From positions 1-64,000 of the forward strand of contig NZ_BAGJ01000135.1 in assembly GCF_000308775.1 (NCBI RefSeq): a stretch of 64,000 nucleotides of DNA, in the 5' to 3' direction. This document shows, piece after piece, positions 55,490-64,000 of this stretch (position 1 is the stretch's first letter; each line of letters opens with the position of its first letter). The position numbers and the translations under genes were made by a program. This DNA comes from Nocardia testacea NBRC 100365 (GTDB lineage Bacteria; Actinomycetota; Actinomycetes; Mycobacteriales; Mycobacteriaceae). Below the pieces are notes generated by a model that did not search any database, was not told where the DNA came from, and saw only the letters and a program-made list of their open reading frames with translations.

Positions 55490-56070
55490 GCGGGGGGTAA
55501 TCGGGGGCCGACTCGGTCGGCACCGTGTAGCCGATCTTGCGGCCGATGACCTCGCCGACGATCTCGATGAGCTGGGCGTAGGACTGCCGGTTCGGGTCGA
55601 CCGGTAGGTGCCACGTTCGACCTTAGGCATCCGGGGTGTTGCCGAGCAGCGCCAGCGCCCAGCTCGCGTCGAGGGTCCAGATCAGGGAGCGCTCGGTGTG
55701 GGCATCGATCGCGACGAACGGCCGCTTGCCGCCCTGATCCGGTCGAACACCAACGAATTGGTGTAGCTCTTGGTCGAGCCGGGCCCATAGAACTCGGGGG
55801 CGCGGCCGACGAGGCCCTGAACCTGGCCGGCCCGCATGGCCTCTAGCAGCATGGTGGCGAGCTCGCCACGGACACGTCCCTTGCGACCGCCCGGTGCTGC
55901 GCATGCTGTCGACTCGGTCTGGGCTCCCGACGTTCCGGGATACATGTAGGTGTTGTCGAAGAAGACCAGCTTCGTCCCGTGTTCGGCGCAGGCGTCGATG
56001 ACATTGCCCATGATGACGGGAAACTGACGCTCCCACAGCCCCGAACACCGGCAGCGATTGCGCTCCGCCG
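55490..56070 (-). pseudogene. NAD-dependent epimerase/dehydratase pseudogene
   Basis: Read leftward in pieces: RQFPVIMGNVIDACAEHGTK followed by LVFFDNTYMYPG, then MLLEAMRAGQVQGLVGRAPE and FYGPGST; after a frameshift near 55728-55741 GGKRPFVAIDAHTERSLIWT and ALALLGNTPDA; then a TAA at 55623-55625 in place of the expected Tyr, and GRTWHLPVDPNRQSYAQLIE followed by IVGEVIGRKIGYTV. This order is that of extended SDR epimerases. The N-terminal Rossmann part is missing and the C-terminus is lost, so the gene is dead. Confidence 0.8.
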
Positions 56071-56182
56071 GGGCGGCCCGGCGGAGCTGACCGGCGCAGG
56101 ATCCGAACTCCCTCGGACGCGAAAGATTGCGCCAGGACGCTCATCTGCGGTTTGTAACCCGTCAAGGGGTAGAGGCGATGGA

Positions 56183-56215
56183 CTATCCGGAATACGGGAG
56201 CCGTATTCCGGATAG
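56183..56215. promoter_or_regulatory. Perfect 15-bp inverted repeat touching a ribosome site
   Basis: Arms 56183-56197 (ctatccggaatacgg) and 56201-56215 pair exactly around a GAG loop. The right arm runs into AGGAG (56214-56218), the ribosome site of the GYD-repeat gene starting at 56226. It may be a dimeric repressor operator or an RNA hairpin limiting translation. Confidence 0.7.
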
Positions 56216-56225
56216 GAGATCGATC

Positions 56226-56738
56226 ATGTCGACTACCATTGCGGCGCGCCGTGGATTGCGCTACATCTCGCTTCGGATCGCGCTGCTCGGCGCGCTGTTC
56301 GCTGCCCCCGCCCTGGCAGTGGCACCGGCATCGGCGGAACCAGGGATCGGTCCCATCACGACACACCTCGCCCCCGTCTCCGATGACTATGACTCCTCCG
56401 GCTACGACCGGTGGGGGTATGACCGCCACGGCTACGACCGGTGGGGTTATGACCGCGAAGGCTATGACCGATTCGGTCGCGATAACCGCGGTTACGACAA
56501 GGAAGGTTTCGACCGGTGGGGTTATGACCGCGAGGGCTATGACCGCGCCGGCTTCGACACGTGGGGTTACGACGAGGACGGTTACGACGAGGACGGTTAC
56601 GACCGGTGGGACTACACGCGCGACGGATGCCGTATCGACGGAAACGATCAGAAGTGGGCAATCCGCCGGATCTGCGATGCCTGGCGGGCACGCGTGGCGG
56701 CCGCCGGCCCCGGCGCCGACCGAACCGGCCTCCTGTAG
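56226..56738 (+). CDS. Secreted GYD-repeat protein
   Basis: 170 aa from the ATG at 56226 with AGGAG 7 nt upstream. A Sec signal peptide (RRGLRYISLRIALLGALFAA, cleavage near APASA) leads to a mature region in which residues 55-140 are about 16 copies of a pentapeptide-like unit G[YF]D[RKT]x, for example SGYDRWGYDRHGYDRWGYD. A short Cys-containing C-terminal domain (RDGCRIDGNDQ and RRICDAW) could form a disulfide. Asp and Tyr at regular spacing suggest an extended or Ca-binding cell-surface repeat. I know similar GYD strings from scattered bacteria and phages without a settled function. Confidence 0.8.
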   Translation: MSTTIAARRGLRYISLRIALLGALFAAPALAVAPASAEPGIGPITTHLAPVSDDYDSSGYDRWGYDRHGYDRWGYDREGYDRFGRDNRGYDKEGFDRWGYDREGYDRAGFDTWGYDEDGYDEDGYDRWDYTRDGCRIDGNDQKWAIRRICDAWRARVAAAGPGADRTGLL

Positions 56739-57037
56739 TAGCCGCACCTGGAAGGCGAAAGCCCGCCGCCCGGCTTACCGGCCGGGACGGGTGCTGCCCC
56801 GGGGAGGATCCCCGAACTCACCGAACGCGTAGGTACATCACGGATTCGGCCGACGGGAAACTGAAGGGTCCGGCGAGGTATCCGCTATCGGAGTCGTCTG
56901 TGTGACAGTCGGTTCCGCTCCGCTTCGGGGTGTAGACGGCCGACCCTCGACTGGTTGGACCTGCTGCTTGTATAGGAAACCCGCAGAGCGGCGATAGTCC
57001 CGTCGAAGCGTGGAAGTGCGCTCGGATTGAAGGCCCG
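56739..57037. other. Intergenic stretch without a gene
   Basis: Contains a GC-rich hairpin just after the GYD gene (about 56763-56790, with GCCCGCCGCCCGGCTTACCG and a GGCCGGGACGGG arm) that may terminate it. Nothing else is recognised. Confidence 0.35.
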
Positions 57038-57377
57038 ATGATGTCGACAGCCGCTACGAGTGGCAGGGGCAGGCACCGTACCGGGATCAGGGCGCCGCTG
57101 GTGAGTGCCGTGCTGGTCCCCATAATTCTGGCCCCCTGCCTATGTGGAGCCGGATGCCGCAGGGCTGCCGACACCGACACAGAACACGGCGACCCCGCCG
57201 GTGCTTCCCGTTGCTACGCCGGAACCGCCGCCGACTACGACGCCCGAGCCGCCGCGGCTACCCGCCGATTGTCCGGACGGTATACCTGCGCATGCCCCGC
57301 ACTGTGTCGTACCCGGTCCACCCCATCTCTTCGGTGCCGACGGCCACGACAGGTCGACGCGAAGGTGCGCGTGGTGA
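57038..57377 (+). pseudogene. Frameshifted small secreted Pro-rich protein
   Basis: An ATG at 57038 opens a signal-peptide-like frame (IRAPLVSAVLVPIILAP). A different frame from about 57135 continues as AYVEPDAAGLPTPTQNTATP and TPEPPPTTTPEPPRLPADCP to a stop at 57377. Removing one base near 57137 would fuse them into a normal secreted protein of about 110 aa. Either a real frameshift or a base-calling error; no family recognised. Confidence 0.4.
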
Positions 57378-57659
57378 GGTCGTCGACGGCTCGACCGGTA
57401 ACAGTGCATCGTCGCACTGGATGATGATCAGGGCCGGTCGGTTACTCCGAATGCGCTATGCGAGGGCAAGCCGTACGACCTTCTCACGAACCTCGCGAGG
57501 GTAGCGGTTCGACATGATGGGACCATCTTCCTCCAGGAAGAAGCGGTCACCAACCCGTGACGGTTCAGAGGAGACATCCGGGTTTGCGCGGGTATCGACG
57601 TCGACAAGGGCTTCAGTGCGCCACCCACCACACAAGCGACAGTAGCGCGCAGCAGTTGC

Positions 57660-57845
57660 GCGGGCGGTGTCGGCCGAAGGCTTACGGCCAGTGGCCTGCG
57701 GCAGCATTTCGATACCACCGTGGTCGCGATCGAACACCGTGGCGGTGAATTCACCTACGCCCCCGATACCGTGGTTGCCGCCGGTGATGTGCTCATCGTG
57801 TCCGGCCGCATCGAAGAAGTCGAATGCTTCGCCGACCGCACCTGA
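57660..57845 (+). pseudogene. Fragment of a TrkA_C (RCK_C) domain
   Basis: The frame ending with TGA at 57843-57845 reads GRRLTASGLRQHFDTTVVAI, then EHRGGEFTYAP and DTVVAAGDVLIVSGRIEEVE. This is the ligand-binding TrkA_C domain found at the end of K+/H+ antiporter and potassium-channel regulators. Nothing recognisable precedes it, so only about 60 codons of a former gene remain. The stretch between 57378 and 57660 shows nothing else. Confidence 0.75.
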
Positions 57846-57913
57846 GATCACCACGGCACATGAGCGAGCTCTGCGGTCGCCGGATGGTGCCGCAAAGCTC
57901 GTGGGGATCGGCT

Positions 57914-58708
57914 TCAGGAGCGCAGGTCGCGCTGGTTGAACCGGAGGAATCCGAGGGCGACCAGGGCGACACTTACCGCGAGCAGGATTGCCGCGTCGGC
58001 CCATTGCATTCCATTGCGCAGGGGTTCGCCACCGATGTAGTAGTGGAACGGTGAGAGGTATTTCAGCCAGTCTGCGCCGATCACCCCGGCGAGGTTGCCT
58101 GCGATGTAGGTGACTACCCCGATTCCCACGGAGATGCCCAGTACGGTGCCGCGTTTGCCGATTGCGGCGCCCAATCCGATGGCCAGCGCGCCGAAGGTGA
58201 TGCCGAGCAGCGCCAACTGGACGCATTGGGCGGCGAACGCGGCAATCCCGATGGATTCGAGCTCGGCGCCGGATCGGCTCGCCAGCATGCCCGCGAATAC
58301 GAGAACCGCGATAGCGACGGAGCCGGTGATCAGCCCGGCGAACCGCTCGACCGCGAGCCGGGTCCGGCCGACCGGGTGAGCCAGCAGCAGGTCCAGGTAG
58401 CCGGTTTCCTCGTCCCCGGCCACGGCGCGGGCACCGAAGGTGATCCCGAAGGCCATCACCAGCAGTGGCAGCAGCAGTCCGAACACCGTCGAGCCCAGGT
58501 AGCCGGCGGCCGAGCCGATATCTTGCATTCGCAGTGCTTCGCGCATGGCTTCGGGGTAATTCTGGACGGTTTCGGCCATCCCGCCGCTGCCGCCGACCTG
58601 CGGATAGAACGCGGCATACATCAAACCGACTACCGCGGTGCCGATCACCCAGGCCGCCAGCGCACGGCGGTTGTCGGCGAGAGTTTGCGTGTAGATATCA
58701 GGCAGCAT
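57914..58708 (-). CDS. ABC transporter permease
   Basis: 264 aa from the ATG at 58708, overlapping the ATPase stop by 11 nt. About six transmembrane segments, with GDEETGYLDLLLAHPVGRTR after TM2, typical of ABC-2 exporter permeases, and the C-terminal LAVSVALVALGFLRFNQRDL. Forms an exporter with the adjacent ATPase; the regulator gene next door suggests inducible drug or lipid export. Confidence 0.9.
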   Translation of the reverse strand: MLPDIYTQTLADNRRALAAWVIGTAVVGLMYAAFYPQVGGSGGMAETVQNYPEAMREALRMQDIGSAAGYLGSTVFGLLLPLLVMAFGITFGARAVAGDEETGYLDLLLAHPVGRTRLAVERFAGLITGSVAIAVLVFAGMLASRSGAELESIGIAAFAAQCVQLALLGITFGALAIGLGAAIGKRGTVLGISVGIGVVTYIAGNLAGVIGADWLKYLSPFHYYIGGEPLRNGMQWADAAILLAVSVALVALGFLRFNQRDLRS

Positions 58709-59597
58709 CGGCTTCTCCGGTGTAGTAGCTGTGGAACAGGTCTTCGAGGGCGGGTTCGGTGACCAGCAGGCCCGCGACGTGATGACCGGCGAGGGCGCGC
58801 AGCAGGGCATCGGGGCTTCCGGTCACCTGGCAGCGCAGGGTCGGCCCCTCGATCCGCACATCGGCGACCCCGGCCAGACCGGTGAATGCGGCGGAGTCGA
58901 CGGGCCCGGTGAAGGTGACTTCGACATCGCGGACGGCGTCGGCACGCAAGCCGGCGACGGTGTCGAGGGCGACCAGGCGGCCCTCACGGATGATGGCCAC
59001 GCGGTCGGCGACCGCTTCGACCTCGCTCATGATGTGACTGGACATGAACACCGTCTGCCCGTTCGCGGAGGCCTCGGCGACCATGTCGAGGAAGATCTGC
59101 TGTGCCAGGGGATCCAGGCCCGAGGTGGGTTCGTCGAGGATGAGCAGTTCGGGTTCGTGCATGAATGCCTGCACCAGTCCGACCTTCTGCCGGTTGCCCT
59201 TCGACAGCGCCGAGATCTGCTTGCTCTGATCCAGTTCCAGCCGCTCACACAGGACGTCGATACGGTCGGCACCCGCTCCCCCACGCAAGGAGGCGAGGAA
59301 ACGCAACGCTGCCCCCACTTTCTGCCGCCCGGGTGCGACGAAATCCCCGGCCAGATAGCCGATCCGTTCGTGCAAGGCGACTGCGTCGGCGCGGGGGTCC
59401 AGGCCGAGGACGCGGGCGGTGCCTGACGTGGGGCGGATGAGGTCCAGCAGCAGGCGGATGGTCGTGGATTTTCCGGCGCCGTTGGGGCCCAGGTAGCCGA
59501 AGACCTCGCCGTGTTCGACCGACAGGGACAGTTCGACCAGACCCCGGGACGAGCCGTAGGTCTTCGTGAGCCCATTCAGCTCGATTGCCTTCATCAT
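58698..59597 (-). CDS. ABC transporter ATP-binding protein
   Basis: 299 aa. Walker A GPNGAGKST at 37-45, signature LSKGNRQKVGL, Walker B LLILDEPTSGLD and the H-loop MSSHIMSE. The extra C-terminal 85 residues are usual for drug-export ATPases (DrrA/CcmA group). Starts with two ATG codons; either may be used. Divergent from the regulator gene with 73 bp between. Confidence 0.95.
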   Translation of the reverse strand: MMKAIELNGLTKTYGSSRGLVELSLSVEHGEVFGYLGPNGAGKSTTIRLLLDLIRPTSGTARVLGLDPRADAVALHERIGYLAGDFVAPGRQKVGAALRFLASLRGGAGADRIDVLCERLELDQSKQISALSKGNRQKVGLVQAFMHEPELLILDEPTSGLDPLAQQIFLDMVAEASANGQTVFMSSHIMSEVEAVADRVAIIREGRLVALDTVAGLRADAVRDVEVTFTGPVDSAAFTGLAGVADVRIEGPTLRCQVTGSPDALLRALAGHHVAGLLVTEPALEDLFHSYYTGEADAA

Positions 59598-59670
59598 GAG
59601 ACAGAACGTATCGAGCTTTCAGAGATTTGTAAATACTCAGAATATTCGCAGCTCTGATACCGTCGTGGGT
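59598..59670. promoter_or_regulatory. Divergent promoter/operator between ABC exporter and regulator
   Basis: 73 bp, distinctly AT-rich, containing the dyad ATTTGTAAAT (59625-59634) and repeats of CAGA around it, and a TGATAC -10-like box at 59655-59660 for the regulator. A likely binding site for the MarR/GbsR-type protein encoded to the right. Confidence 0.5.
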
Positions 59671-60153
59671 ATGGGAACAAACGAGCGCCTGCGCGAAGCC
59701 GCCGAGAAACTGGCCCTGACACTCTCGGCCGGTGGTGGGATGCAGCGGTCGACCGCGCGGGTGCTGACCGCCCTGCTCTACACCGAGCAGGACACGATGA
59801 CCGCCGCCGACCTGTGCGCCGAGCTGTCGATCAGCTCCGGCGCGGTATCGACGGCGATCAAGCATCTGATGCCGGTCGGGTTGATCGAGCGGGTTCCCGC
59901 GCCGGGCAGCCGCCGTGACCACTACCGTTTCCGCACCGGCGCCTGGGCGGCGTTGATGTCGCAGCAGAACACGATGCTGGCCACCATGCGCGATTCGGCG
60001 CAGGAAGGTATCGACGCCACCGGACCGGATACGGTGACCGCGCGGCGCCTGCACGAGATGCAGGATTTCTACACCTTCATGCTCAACGAACTCGTGCCCC
60101 TGATCGAGCGGTGGCGCGAGCAGTACAGCGCCGATCACCCCTCGCCGACCTGA
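59671..60153 (+). CDS. MarR/GbsR-type winged-helix regulator
   Basis: 160 aa from the ATG at 59671. The wHTH is MTAADLCAELSISSGAVSTA followed by IKHLMPVGLIERVPAPGSRR, and a helical dimerisation tail follows. This subgroup is commonly placed divergently beside ABC-2 exporters and represses them. The short leader places the start immediately after the shared operator region. Confidence 0.9.
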   Translation: MGTNERLREAAEKLALTLSAGGGMQRSTARVLTALLYTEQDTMTAADLCAELSISSGAVSTAIKHLMPVGLIERVPAPGSRRDHYRFRTGAWAALMSQQNTMLATMRDSAQEGIDATGPDTVTARRLHEMQDFYTFMLNELVPLIERWREQYSADHPSPT

Positions 60154-60337
60154 GGCCGCAACCACCTGCGCGAGAACTCGGCGGGCATCAACCGGCCGAC
60201 CATGCACAAACACGTCCGGTAGCGGGATCGCGGTTTGCGTTCACCATGGTCTATACGGCATCTTTACAGCAGGAGAGCCGGGAAGCCTGGTCGGCGTACC
60301 CGGTCCACGTGTGGGCCGGGGTAGATGCCGACGAAAG

Positions 60338-61660
60338 ATGACCCGCCTGATGAGCTCACCTCCACCCCGTCTCTCGCTATTTGCCAGGGGTTCCTGGCCG
60401 GAGACCCGGCGGATCACCGCCGTTCTGCGCACCGAGACCGCCGGGGGCGCGCTACTGATCATCGCCGCGGGGATCGGGCTGATCTGGGCCAACACCCCCT
60501 GGTCGAGTGCCTACGAGGCGCTGCGCGATTTCCAGCTGGGCCCGACCGACCTGCATCTGAACCTGTCGCTCGAGACATGGGCAGCCGATGGACTGCTGGC
60601 CGTGTTCTTCTTCGTCGTCGGCCTCGAACTCAAACGCGAATTCGTCGCCGGGGACCTGCGCGACCCACGCCGCGCGGCACTACCGGTGGTTGCGGCGGTC
60701 GGTGGGATGGTCGGCCCGGCGTTGATATTCCTCGCGTTCAACCTCGGCAACGGCGACGCCGTCAAGGGCTGGGCTATCCCGACCGCCACCGATATCGCCT
60801 TCGCGCTGGCCGTCCTCGCGGTCGTCAGTTCTCATCTGCCCACCGCGTTGCGCACCTTCTTGCTCACCCTCGCAGTGGTCGACGATCTACTCGCGGTGAC
60901 GGTGATCGCGATCTTCTACACCGACGAACTGCATCTGCCCTACCTGGGACTGGCGGTGCTTCCCCTCGCCGCATTCGCCCTGGCAGTTCAGCGCCGGGTT
61001 CGCTCGCCGTGGGTGCTGGTCCCGCTGGCGTCGGCGACCTGGTGGCTGGTGCACGAATCCGGGGTCCACGCCACCGTCGCCGGGGTCCTGCTCGGCTTCA
61101 CCGTGCCCGTCCTCACCACCCGACCCGGGGCCGGTGACCCGTCGACGCAGGACCCCGGGTTGGCCGAGTGGTTCGAACACCGGATCCGCCCCTTCACCGC
61201 CGGCTTCGCGGTACCTGTGTTCGCGTTCTTCGCTGCCGGGGTGACCATCGGCGGACTCGACGGGATGGTCGATTCGCTCACCGACCGAGTCACACTCGGC
61301 ATCATTGTCGGTTTGGTGGCGGGTAAGGCTTTCGGGATCCTGCTCACGACCTTCCTCACCTCGAAACTCACACGCGCCGAGCTGGATTCCGACCTGAGCT
61401 GGATCGACGTCACCGGAGTGGCATTGCTCGGCGGGATCGGGTTCACGGTCTCCTTGCTGATCGGGGAACTGGCCTTCGCCGAGCAACCCCGCTGGGAAGA
61501 CCATGTCCGCATCGGAGTCCTCGTCGGCACCTTGACCGCCGCCCTACTGGCCACCGTCGTGCTCCGCATACGTAACCGCGCCTACCGCCGCATCTCAGAA
61601 GAAGAGACCCGCGACGACGACCACGACGGCATACCCGACATCTACCAGCAAGGGGCTTGA
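60338..61660 (+). CDS. nhaA: Na+/H+ antiporter NhaA
   Basis: 440 aa from the ATG at 60338 (ATG codons at 60338 and 60350 and a GTG at 60311 are all possible starts). The functional aspartates are present: Asp152 in TATDIAFALAV and Asp182-Asp183 in VVDDLLAVTVIAIFYT, corresponding to E. coli D133, D163 and D164. Also VGLELKREFVAGDL and GIGFTVSLLIGELAF. Exports Na+ in exchange for H+ at alkaline pH. The C-terminal tail is Asp/Glu-rich (EEETRDDDHDG). Confidence 0.95.
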   Translation: MTRLMSSPPPRLSLFARGSWPETRRITAVLRTETAGGALLIIAAGIGLIWANTPWSSAYEALRDFQLGPTDLHLNLSLETWAADGLLAVFFFVVGLELKREFVAGDLRDPRRAALPVVAAVGGMVGPALIFLAFNLGNGDAVKGWAIPTATDIAFALAVLAVVSSHLPTALRTFLLTLAVVDDLLAVTVIAIFYTDELHLPYLGLAVLPLAAFALAVQRRVRSPWVLVPLASATWWLVHESGVHATVAGVLLGFTVPVLTTRPGAGDPSTQDPGLAEWFEHRIRPFTAGFAVPVFAFFAAGVTIGGLDGMVDSLTDRVTLGIIVGLVAGKAFGILLTTFLTSKLTRAELDSDLSWIDVTGVALLGGIGFTVSLLIGELAFAEQPRWEDHVRIGVLVGTLTAALLATVVLRIRNRAYRRISEEETRDDDHDGIPDIYQQGA

Positions 61661-61750
61661 CCATGCCGTCAGCCTTCGACGACCGCCACACGCCAGAAAA
61701 GGGAGGCCGGCGGATGAAATCCGGCATACATCAACACCCCCAGCGGTGAA

Positions 61751-62578
61751 GTGATCGGCCGGTGGTGCACCGAGCAACTACGGGAATGGGACACCGCCCA
61801 CCAGCGGCGGACCATCACGACATCGGCCGGACCCACCCACATCGTGACTCTCGGCCCCACGCACGAGTCGGCACCCACCGTTGTGGTGATCCCGGGAACG
61901 AACATGAACACCGCGGCCTTGCTCCCATTTCTGGCCGAGCTGGCAACTCGGTACCGGGTCATCGCCTTGGATACACCGGGTCAGCCCGGACTCAGCGCGC
62001 CCCAGCGACCCCGCAAACACCGGCTCCCCTGGTACGGACGGTGGCTCGACGAAGCACTGGAACAGACCGTGCCCGACACGGCCGTACTGCTCGGACATTC
62101 ACTCGGCGGAGCGATCGCCCTGGCCTGCCCCTCCGAGCGGATCGCCGGACGCGTGCTCGTAGCCCCGGCCGGACCCGTTCGCCTGAAGGTGACCCCACGC
62201 CTGCTCACGGCAACCATGGCCTGGCTCGCCGCCCCCTCACCCGACCACACACATCGGCTCCTACACCTGATGACGGGCCCGGAACAGTCTGCAACACCGC
62301 ATCTGGTGGAGTGGATGACTCTGGTCGCCCGCTACTGCCGAACCACCCTGGCACCGTCGCCGCTGCCTCCCGGTCTACTCGACAGCTGCCGGTCGGTGCC
62401 CTGTGTGGTGGCCACGGGCTCGCACGACATCTTTTTGCCGCCCGCCCGTCTCGAACCCGCTGTTCGCTACCTGCTCGGCACCGAACTACGCGTCCTGCCG
62501 AACTGCGGGCACCTGGCCCTCGACGACGACCCGGCCGGGGTGGTCGAACTGGTCGACCAGCTCACCGGACACCCGTGA
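61751..62578 (+). CDS. Alpha/beta hydrolase, N-terminus probably frameshifted
   Basis: 275 aa from a GTG at 61751. Nucleophile elbow LLGHSLGGAI, oxyanion region VVIPGTN, acid in ATGSHDIF and terminal LPNCGHLALDDDP are in place, so the core should be active. In-frame codons before the GTG read AYINTPSGE, and an ATG at 61714 with GGGAGG eight nt upstream would join them if one G near 61723 were absent. The true start is thus probably MKSAYINTPSGEV. Confidence 0.85.
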   Translation: MIGRWCTEQLREWDTAHQRRTITTSAGPTHIVTLGPTHESAPTVVVIPGTNMNTAALLPFLAELATRYRVIALDTPGQPGLSAPQRPRKHRLPWYGRWLDEALEQTVPDTAVLLGHSLGGAIALACPSERIAGRVLVAPAGPVRLKVTPRLLTATMAWLAAPSPDHTHRLLHLMTGPEQSATPHLVEWMTLVARYCRTTLAPSPLPPGLLDSCRSVPCVVATGSHDIFLPPARLEPAVRYLLGTELRVLPNCGHLALDDDPAGVVELVDQLTGHP

Positions 62579-62859
62579 CGCCGACCGGGCCCGCCAGAAG
62601 ACGACAGGACCAGCCAGGACGACAGCTGTCACGAACACATCCTTCGTGGTTCGCGCGACTTCCACACCCGCGACCGTCAGGGCGATGCAGCACTGGCTGT
62701 GCTCGGCGCGGCAGTGGTCCGCCAGTTCCGGGATCGGCTGTCGCCAGGCTCCCGCGGGAACCGAACGCGCCCCTTCGTTCGGAGGTCGAACTGGCCTGCC
62801 TCCGAACGAAGCGGCGATCGGCCGACAGCAATCGGTTGAGGGAGAACCCTGGGAGACCC

Positions 62860-63207
62860 ATGAAAGCTTTCATCGTGAGCCTGGTTTTCGGTGCCGGCGC
62901 TCTCTTCTGCACCTACCTGGCGTCTTTGGGATTCCGCGGCCTGGCGACGAGTACGACCAAAGGGTACGGCGAGGACATCCCCGACCACATCCGCACCGAC
63001 CCTGTACGCCGAAGAAAAGTTAACCAACTCGTGGCCTGGTGCGAAACCACTGCGGCGATCCTGTATGTGCCGCCCAGCGCCTACGCACTGTGGGTCGCCT
63101 TCGACCCCGAGGGGCAGATCCCGCTTCCGGTGCTCATCGGCCTCGCCGTCTACGGCCTGGCTGTCAGCACGCTCGCGGGCTATCCCGTAGAGAAGATCAA
63201 ACAATAA
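62860..63207 (+). CDS. Small membrane protein
   Basis: 115 aa from the ATG at 62860, with GGGAGA 5 nt upstream. Three hydrophobic segments: residues 4-25 (FIVSLVFGAGALFCTYLASL), about 60-80 (AAILYVPPSAYALWVAF) and about 88-106 (PLPVLIGLAVYGLAVSTLAG). A basic loop (PVRRRKVNQL) lies between the first two. No family recognised. The 280 bp before it show no gene. Confidence 0.75.
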   Translation: MKAFIVSLVFGAGALFCTYLASLGFRGLATSTTKGYGEDIPDHIRTDPVRRRKVNQLVAWCETTAAILYVPPSAYALWVAFDPEGQIPLPVLIGLAVYGLAVSTLAGYPVEKIKQ

Positions 63208-63598
63208 CGCTCGGGCAGTATCACCCGGTCCAGCGGCTGATCGAGCACCTCTGGGCAATCCGGCAACACCTGACGCGACGCGGGCACCTGGATTCGACAT
63301 CGGAGGACCCCCGGTCCGCCCGCCGCCGAGCCGCAACCGCCGGACCTACCGGTCCGATCGTCGGCGACAGCGGTTCGGCAGGTTCACGGCAGACTGCTCG
63401 GGGATGCTGCGCGGGGAGGTGATCGACGATGATCCTATTGTCGGCCACCGAACAAATCGGCATGACATCCGAGTACGCGTGCACAACGATCGGCATCACG
63501 AACTTCGATCGAACCCACGTCCGGCTTTTGGTACAGCCCAGCAGCGAGTTCACCCCCGGCGCGGGTGCCGCACCAGGGGTGAACTCGCTCCCCGCTCG
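63208..63598. other. Intergenic stretch between convergent genes
   Basis: 391 bp with no supported gene. Besides the hairpin at 63543-63589, nothing is recognised. Confidence 0.4.
63543..63589 (-). terminator. 14-bp perfect hairpin after the symporter gene
   Basis: Arms AGCGAGTTCACCCC (63543-63556) and its complement (63576-63589), loop 19 nt, 10 nt beyond the symporter stop. No T tract, but position fits a terminator for the leftward gene. Confidence 0.65.
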
Positions 63599-64000
63599 TC
63601 ACGATGCGGCTGGTGCCGGTTGCTCCGCAGCAGCGGCGACGGGACGCCGGCCGAAGTACAACAGCCCGGCGGCAAGCGCGCCGACGAACAGTGCGAGCAT
63701 GCCCGCGAGCAACCAGCCGACACCGAAGTTGGCGATGATCGGAATCGCCCCGGCGGTGACGAGACCACCACCGAAGAACGGTTCCATGATCAACTGCTTG
63801 TACCCGAACGCCTGATACGCCGGGGTTTTCAGATCCGGGTCAACCACCCGCAGCAGAATCAAACCGGTCGAGGTCACACCCATGGCCTGACCGACATCGG
63901 CGATACCGCGCTCGAACCAGAAATCCGGCAGCATTCGGCGCGCCAGGAAAATGAACGCACCGGCCGTCCAGACCAGACCGGTGATCGACAGCAGGATGAA
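63599..64000 (-). CDS. Sodium/glutamate symporter, C-terminal part only
   Basis: 134 codons, open at the right edge. GIADVGQAMGVTSTGLILLR, FGYKQLIMEPFFGGG and the final transmembrane segments match the C-terminal end of Na+/glutamate symporters of the GltS type. The segment ends in an Ala/Pro-rich tail. The remaining N-terminal half lies beyond the window. Confidence 0.75.
   Translation of the reverse strand, partial: FILLSITGLVWTAGAFIFLARRMLPDFWFERGIADVGQAMGVTSTGLILLRVVDPDLKTPAYQAFGYKQLIMEPFFGGGLVTAGAIPIIANFGVGWLLAGMLALFVGALAAGLLYFGRRPVAAAAEQPAPAAS

Noticed and set aside
61762..63207. A 481-codon open frame covering the hydrolase region and the small membrane protein
   Set aside because: Its first three quarters are a frame-shifted shadow of the alpha/beta hydrolase. 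The membrane protein has its own ribosome site and ATG at 62860.

Overview
The window is high-GC DNA with actinomycete gene content: ESX/WXG100-type proteins, a secreted I36-family protein, a mymA-like monooxygenase cluster, OmpR/HK and ECF regulators. A Nocardia-like mycolic-acid actinomycete is the best guess. Genus is inference only, because no rRNA or other taxonomic marker is present.

Region 1, 1-30.5 kb, minus strand. A three-gene coupled operon is read right to left: an unidentified 468-aa protein, a WXG100-headed 555-aa protein, then one enormous reading frame that starts at 27462 and runs off the left edge without a stop (at least 9,154 codons). The giant has an ESX-like N-terminal domain, a complete SecA-type ATPase core, a papain-fold glutamine-deamidase-like domain, a ChaN/EreA-like domain, two HATPase-like domains, a PP2C-like phosphatase and a zincin (HExxH) domain. 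Between them lie about 28 helix-turn-helix or sigma-like modules copied from LacI, LuxR, GntR and sigma-70 families. A short motif, [IV]G[AS]RP, recurs nine times in the linkers between modules. This is the most unusual object in the window.

Region 2, 31-38.9 kb, housekeeping/accessory: I36-type secreted protein, ECF sigma factor, DinB/DUF664 protein, a Clp_N-like membrane protein, an OmpR-type two-component pair, an internally deleted alpha/beta hydrolase relic and a Bcr/CflA-type MFS exporter.

Region 3, 39-53 kb, a catabolic island arranged around a divergent promoter near 43.9 kb. Leftward: EthA/MymA-like monooxygenase, HSL-family esterase, polytopic membrane protein, class III aminotransferase. 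Rightward: Zn alcohol dehydrogenase, amine-dehydrogenase-like oxidoreductase, acyl-CoA synthetase, PatD-like aldehyde dehydrogenase, PhyH-like dioxygenase, PucR regulator, with a convergent FAD amine oxidase. Together they look like oxidation of an amine or ketone through alcohol, aldehyde and acyl-CoA steps. The substrate is unknown.

Region 4, 53-64 kb, patchy: a FitAB-like toxin-antitoxin pair, a 34-nt 3' fragment of tRNA-Ala (probable attachment site), an epimerase pseudogene, a secreted GYD-repeat protein behind a perfect hairpin, gene fragments, an ABC exporter with a divergent MarR/GbsR-type regulator, NhaA, an alpha/beta hydrolase, a small membrane protein, and the C-terminal end of a sodium/glutamate symporter at the right edge.
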